From: DASXTW01 sp046726275
GTDB taxonomy: Bacteria > Actinomycetota > UBA4738
Direction: 5' to 3'
NCBI GenBank assembly: GCA_046726275.1
Contig: JBKPAF010000054.1
Span: forward strand, 1 to 64,000
Length of the DNA stretch: 64,000 bases
The notes under the pieces are model-generated. The model was not told the DNA's origin. It worked only from the letters and a program-made list of their open reading frames with translations, and made no database searches. This document shows positions 60,451 through 64,000 of this stretch, one piece after another. The number at the start of each line of letters is the position of its first letter. Position 1 is the first letter of the stretch. The position numbers were made by a program, and so were the translations under genes.

Positions 60451-61041
60451 CACCGCTCGAAACGGCATCTCCAAGGCTCCCTCGAACTACTCCCGTCCTT
60501 CCGCCGACACCTTGCTGCTGAGAACAAGGCTCTCGCACGCTGCAGGCATACAGCGAGGCCGTGAGCCGCTTGCACGACTACCTGACCGGGGTCGGGATGC
60601 CCACCGCCGTCGACTCGATCACCCGCGACAGCATCGAAGCGTTCATGGCCGACCAGTTGGACCGCCTCAAGGCATCCAGCGCACGCTCGCGATATGCCTC
60701 GCTCCGCCAGTTCTTCCGGTGGTGCCAGGACGAGGGCGAGATCAGAGAGTCACCCATGGCCCGGATGCGCCCGCCGGCCGTTCCCAAGCAGCCGGTCCCC
60801 GTGCTCGCAGAGGAAGAGCTGCGGACCTTGATCCGCACTAGCGAGCCGGGATACCACCTTCTACGGCCGGAGGGATTCCGCGCTGCTGCGGGTGTTCGTC
60901 GACAGCGGCGCTCGGCTGGCCGAGGTTGCAGCGCTCAGCATCGAGGACGTGAACCTCGAATCTGGCACGGTTCGGCTCATGGGCAAGGGTCGGCGTATGC
61001 GAATCAATCCGATCGGCTCGAAGGCGATTCGCGCACTCGAC
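60451..61041 (+). pseudogene. decayed site-specific tyrosine recombinase (N-terminal half)
   Basis: Stitched across three frames it reads as an integrase SAM-like N-terminal domain: FRRHLAAENKA, then RTLQAYSEAVSRLHDYLTGV, QLDRLKASSARSRYASLRQF and FRWCQDEGEIRESPMARMRP. The start of the catalytic domain follows: RRDSALLRVFVDSGARLAEV and RLMGKGRRMRINPIG. Frame breaks lie near 60530 and at the GGG of 60848-60850. The catalytic R-H-R-Y part beyond about 61041 is missing. A remnant of a mobile element. Confidence 0.75.
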
Positions 61042-61299
61042 CCCCGCATCCTCCCTTCGCCGAAGGCTACTTGGGGCATCGCCGCGATTGGGCGAGACTA
61101 TCCTCCCATCACGCGTGCCGCAGTCCTAACGGTGGATACCGAATCCCCGTTCGCTATTTGGCCGTGGCGACTCGGCGACCGGTTTCTGTCCAGACTGAGC
61201 CGGCACTACGAGGGAGTTGGCCAACAGAGCTCCGATGTAGACGGCGCCCGCCCTCACCCCTGGTCTGCCCTTTGCCGCGGCCAATACCGAGTGCTTCCA
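61042..61299. other. non-coding remnant region
   Basis: About 260 bp between the recombinase fragment and the ABC permease stop. No frame gives a recognisable protein; probably eroded mobile-element DNA. Confidence 0.3.
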
Positions 61300-62043
61300 C
61301 TAGGGCACGTCGCGGCGGGATACAGCGAGCGAGCCGGCAAGGGCCACCACGGCGGCGTAGAGGGCGAGGAGGAGGAGGGCGACCCACGGCGCGAGCAACG
61401 ACCCTGGCTCCTGCCCGCTGATCGCCAGGGCCGCCGCGCCGGGAAGGAAGCGCCCTATGTCCCCGAGACCAACCAGATCCCCGGCCAGGAGGCCCTCGAC
61501 GAACAGCAGCCAAGCGCAGATCCCGACCAGCGTCGGCACCTGGTGGCGAACGAGCGCGCCCACACCGACGCCGATCGCTGCCCACAGCGCGGCCGCCACC
61601 GCAGCCCCCAGGACGAGGAGCACGTAGTCACCCGTGTCGAGCAGCACGTCGATCCCCCGTGCTCGGAGCGCGGCCGTGCCCGCGGCCGCCGCAGCAGCTC
61701 CGGCGCTGAGCCCGAACCCGACCCCGATCATGACGCTGGCTAGGACCTTCGCGGAAATGACGCGACCGCGCCGGGGCGTGACGAGGAAGGTCGGACGGAT
61801 CGTCCCGTGGCGAATCTCGGAGGTGATCGACAGCGCTCCGAGAAGGGCGGCGAAGAGGGCGCCGAGGAACTCCCCTCGGCCGAACACCATCAGCTGCATG
61901 AGCGCGTTGGAGAGGTCATCGGCGGGAAGCAAGCTATGCAGGAACACGGCGAGTAGGACGAGGCCGAGCATGGCGGTGAAAAGGCCAAGGCCGGTCCGGG
62001 TCGAGCGCTGCTTCAGCAGCTCAGCGCGAAGCTGGGCCTTCAC
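61300..62043 (-). CDS. ABC transporter permease (ABC-2 type)
   Basis: 247 residues with six membrane helices in the ABC-2 pattern: MKAQLRAELLKQRSTRTGLG, LGALSITSEIRHGTIRPTFL (the EIRxGT loop that couples to the ATPase) and VTPRRGRVISAKVLASVMIG. Forms an exporter with the ATPase encoded just upstream, whose stop overlaps its start by 4 bp. Substrate unknown; bacitracin/lantibiotic-immunity type exporters look similar. Confidence 0.88.
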   Translation of the reverse strand: MKAQLRAELLKQRSTRTGLGLFTAMLGLVLLAVFLHSLLPADDLSNALMQLMVFGRGEFLGALFAALLGALSITSEIRHGTIRPTFLVTPRRGRVISAKVLASVMIGVGFGLSAGAAAAAAGTAALRARGIDVLLDTGDYVLLVLGAAVAAALWAAIGVGVGALVRHQVPTLVGICAWLLFVEGLLAGDLVGLGDIGRFLPGAAALAISGQEPGSLLAPWVALLLLALYAAVVALAGSLAVSRRDVP

Positions 62044-62804
62044 GACGCCGCTCCGGTCAGCCCCAGGAAGACGTCCTCGAGCGTCCGCCCGGGCTCAGTG
62101 AGCTCATCGAGGCGGCCCGCCGCGACCCGGCGGCCGCGGTCGATGATCACCACGTGATCGACGGTCCGGGCCGCCTCGGCCAGCATGTGACTCGAAACGA
62201 GCACCGTCCGGCCCTCCTCGGCGAACCGGCGCAGGAACTGCCGCAGCCAGTGGATGCCAGCGGGGTCGAGTCCGTTGGCTGGCTCGTCGAGGACGAGTAG
62301 CTGAGGGTCCCCGAGGAGCGCCGCTGCCAGGGCCAGTCGCTGTCGCATCCCCAGTGAGTACGTCTTCACCCGCCGATGGGCGACGGCCTCGAGCTCGACC
62401 AAGGCCAGCACCTCGTCCACTCGGCTGGAGGAGATCTCCGCCGCGAGTGCGAGGACTCTCAGGTGGTTCCGCCCGGAACGCCCGGGATGAAGGTCAGCCG
62501 ACTCGAGCACCCCACCGACCCGACGTGCCGGGTCGTCGAGCTCTTGGTACCGGTGCCCGAAGAGGAGCGCCTGGCCCGCGGTCGGCTCGGCGAGTCCGAG
62601 AAGAAGGCGCAGAGTGGTCGTCTTGCCGGCGCCGTTTGGACCGAGGAACCCTGTGACTGTGCCCGGGCAAAGCGAAAACGTGAGGTTGTCGACCGCAACC
62701 ACGTCGCCGAAACGCTTGGTCAGGGAGCGGACCTCAACCACTGGCTCGCGGGCGCCTTCCTCGGAGCGGACAGGCATACCCCGTTCGTCCCTGCGCCTCG
62801 CCAC
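62040..62804 (-). CDS. ABC transporter ATP-binding protein
   Basis: 254 residues (ATG 62777 is an alternative start). Walker A LGPNGAGKTTTL, signature YSLGMRQRLALAAALLGDP, Walker B LLVLDEPANGLDPAG and the H-loop SSHMLAEAA. The C-terminal extension RVAAGRLDELTEPGRTLEDV is of the BcrA/CcmA-type drug and peptide exporters. In an operon with the permease; a TetR regulator lies divergently 300 bp away beyond a small membrane-protein gene. Confidence 0.93.
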   Translation of the reverse strand: MARRRDERGMPVRSEEGAREPVVEVRSLTKRFGDVVAVDNLTFSLCPGTVTGFLGPNGAGKTTTLRLLLGLAEPTAGQALLFGHRYQELDDPARRVGGVLESADLHPGRSGRNHLRVLALAAEISSSRVDEVLALVELEAVAHRRVKTYSLGMRQRLALAAALLGDPQLLVLDEPANGLDPAGIHWLRQFLRRFAEEGRTVLVSSHMLAEAARTVDHVVIIDRGRRVAAGRLDELTEPGRTLEDVFLGLTGAAS

Positions 62805-62816
62805 GTGTCGGCCCGC

Positions 62817-62993
62817 CTAGTGGGTACCGGGGCCGATGGTGCCGGTGAGGTGGAGGTAGACGATCAGCGCGACCAGAGCCACCGTCAGGATGATCCCGAG
62901 GATGAGCCCCCATCGCGATCTGCTGTTAGCGGCTCCGCGGTCGGGACCTCGGCCAGCGTCGTCGGCCTGAGGGAAGCGGGGCGGATCGGTCAT
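62817..62993 (-). CDS. small single-pass membrane protein, 58 aa
   Basis: ATG at 62993 with an AGGAGG ribosome-binding site 6 bp upstream encodes a hydrophilic N-terminus (MTDPPRFPQADDAGRG), one membrane helix (WGLILGIILTVALVALIVYL) and a short tail, stop at 62817-62819. First gene of the ABC exporter operon and directly divergent from the TetR gene. Possibly an accessory subunit. Too short for most gene finders. Confidence 0.7.
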   Translation of the reverse strand: MTDPPRFPQADDAGRGPDRGAANSRSRWGLILGIILTVALVALIVYLHLTGTIGPGTH

Positions 62994-63092
62994 GTGTTTC
63001 CTCCTCAGTCCTCAAAAAGTCGCGGTCGTGAGTTTATCGAGACATACTGTCGCTGCCAAACCAACGCGTCTCGATCCCTGTGGCCATCGCGT

Positions 63093-63098
63093 TATACT
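63093..63098 (+). promoter_or_regulatory. -10 box (TATACT) of the TetR gene
   Basis: A near-consensus TATACT lies 7 bp before the GTG at 63106, with no ribosome-binding site, so the regulator mRNA is probably leaderless. The TetR operator and the exporter promoter should lie in 62994-63092. Confidence 0.6.
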
Positions 63099-63105
63099 TT
63101 ATGTC

Positions 63106-63684
63106 GTGCCGAAGCTGTGGACCGAGACGATCGAGACCCACCGCCGAGAGGTGCGCGATGCGATCGTGGACACCGCGGTGGCGCTGGTGGCCGAGCACGG
63201 GCTGTTGTCGGTAACGATGTCGCAGATCGCCGATGAGGCCGGCATCGGACGGGCGACGCTCTACAAGTACTTCCCGGACGTGGAATCAATCCTCCGCGCC
63301 TGGCACGGTGGTCAGATCTCCGCTCACCTCGCGTATCTCGCCGAGGTCCGGGACCAAGCTGATGGCCCCGGCGACCAGCTCGAAGCCGTGCTTCTCGCCT
63401 ACGCCCTCCTCTCCCGCGGCTCCCGCGGGCACCACGACACCGACTTCGTGGCCTTCCTCCATCGAGACCACCAGGTGGCCCGAGCACAGCGGCAGGTTCA
63501 CCAGATGATCCGGGACTTGCTCACCGAGGCCGCAAAGACCGGCGCCGTTCGGGAAGATGTGTCGCCGGACGAGCTCGCAAGCTACTGCGTCCAGGCGCTG
63601 GCGGGATCCGGCGCCCGGCGTTCGAAAGCCGCGGTTCGGCGCCTGGTGTCGGTAGCTCTTGCCGGGTTGCGTCCGCAGCGCTAG
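63106..63684 (+). CDS. TetR-family transcriptional regulator
   Basis: 192 residues. The N-terminal HTH is clear: IVDTAVALVAEHGLLSVTMS, QIADEAGIGRATLYKYFPDV. The rest is a ligand-binding helical domain with SRGSRGHHDTDFVAFLHRDH. Divergent from the small membrane protein and ABC exporter genes, which it very likely represses. GTG start behind a TATACT box. Confidence 0.92.
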   Translation: MPKLWTETIETHRREVRDAIVDTAVALVAEHGLLSVTMSQIADEAGIGRATLYKYFPDVESILRAWHGGQISAHLAYLAEVRDQADGPGDQLEAVLLAYALLSRGSRGHHDTDFVAFLHRDHQVARAQRQVHQMIRDLLTEAAKTGAVREDVSPDELASYCVQALAGSGARRSKAAVRRLVSVALAGLRPQR

Positions 63685-64000
63685 GGCTCCGGGATCGCGT
63701 CCAGGTCGTGATCCTCGCCGATGAGACGGGCGTGAAATGCCCGACTCCCTGCGGATTGCTCAAAGATCTGAGCCCCGATTCTCCTATTCCGGGTGCGGAT
63801 AAGGGACATTCGGCGAAGACCGGTTGCGTTTCTATGGCCCCGAAGACGTACATCTGGCCGTTTTGGCTCGGAAAGGGATCTTGCAGCTTCCCCGAACGCC
63901 TGTTCGCCTGCGACCTCCTCGAGTGGGCACTCCATTTCCTCGATCTCCCAACTAAGGAATGGAGAGTGGGAGGGGTGGGGATACATGCCTAGGAAGGACG
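63685..64000. other. unassigned end of window
   Basis: A minus-strand frame (63681-63986, 101 codons, ending SRAFHARLIGEDHDLDAIPE plus P) and a plus-strand frame (63708-63992) are open, but neither is recognisable. Base composition looks less GC-rich than the neighbours. The minus-strand C-terminus is the more gene-like of the two; a partial or decayed gene is possible. Confidence 0.25.

Noticed and set aside
60280..61041. tRNA-Gln as the integration site of the adjacent recombinase
   Set aside because: The recombinase lies on the 5' side of the tRNA, and I found no duplicated tRNA-Gln 3' end, so the link stays unproven.

Overview
The window is high-GC bacterial chromosome. Four things point to an uncultured member of the Actinomycetota: an LCP cell-wall ligase with a LytR_C tail, an ECF sigma factor paired with an RskA-type zinc anti-sigma factor, many GTG starts, and a recurring TANNNT box a few bases upstream of start codons that lack a Shine-Dalgarno (probably leaderless mRNAs). 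I cannot fix the class from sequence alone. Most of the window is ordinary housekeeping and fatty-acid/CoA metabolism. The stretch from about 39.3 to 50.1 kb is accessory.

0-16.5 kb: an acyl-CoA carboxylase beta subunit with a frameshifted small epsilon-like subunit; a stand-alone iron-cluster PD-(D/E)XK nuclease; an acyl-CoA dehydrogenase / APH kinase / HAD operon that matches, as separate genes, the three domains of animal ACAD10; methylmalonyl-CoA epimerase behind an XRE regulator; a variant FtsH-type AAA protease with a structured leader; a thiolase and acyl-CoA dehydrogenase pair; and two tandem paralogous polytopic membrane proteins. 16.5-39.2 kb: acyl-CoA thioesterase, a MarR/MFS pair, an ECF sigma/anti-sigma pair, an acyl-CoA synthetase, an LCP protein, gatC-gatA, gatB, a large CHAT-domain membrane protein, a diiron desaturase-like protein, a class V aminotransferase next to serA (serine synthesis), ilvE, an FAH-family hydrolase, gltX and a DUF1345 protein. 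GatCAB, GltX, tRNA-Glu and tRNA-Gln together imply the indirect route to Gln-tRNA(Gln).

39.3-50.1 kb: an intact tRNA-Glu(CTC) gene lies at 50011-50083 on the minus strand. Copies of its 3' end recur in the same orientation at 45151-45196 and 39304-39324. They bound two consecutive segments, as expected from serial integration at a tRNA gene, and a fragment that looks like an integrase C-terminus sits 22 bp from the tRNA 3' end. The outer segment carries a serine hydrolase, a DinB protein, an M23-type peptidase, an EVE protein, a class III nucleotide cyclase (one apparent frameshift) and a propeller lipoprotein. The inner segment carries two tandem SulP-STAS-cyclic-nucleotide-binding transporters. 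Cyclase and transporters together suggest cAMP-controlled anion transport.

50.2-64 kb: a VC0807-like membrane protein, a DmdA-like aminomethyltransferase-family protein, a subtilase whose C-terminus has 18 tryptophans at exactly 5-residue spacing, a 56-aa Cys-rich protein, a DUF2231-Rieske protein, a two-component system with a clear response-regulator operator shared with a divergent lipoprotein gene, proline iminopeptidase, tRNA-Gln(CTG), a decayed tyrosine recombinase, and an ABC exporter with a 58-aa membrane protein and a divergent TetR regulator.

Several genes (25-272, 42825-44052, 60451-61041) are broken by apparent single-base indels, mostly at short C/G runs. Some may be consensus errors rather than real mutations.
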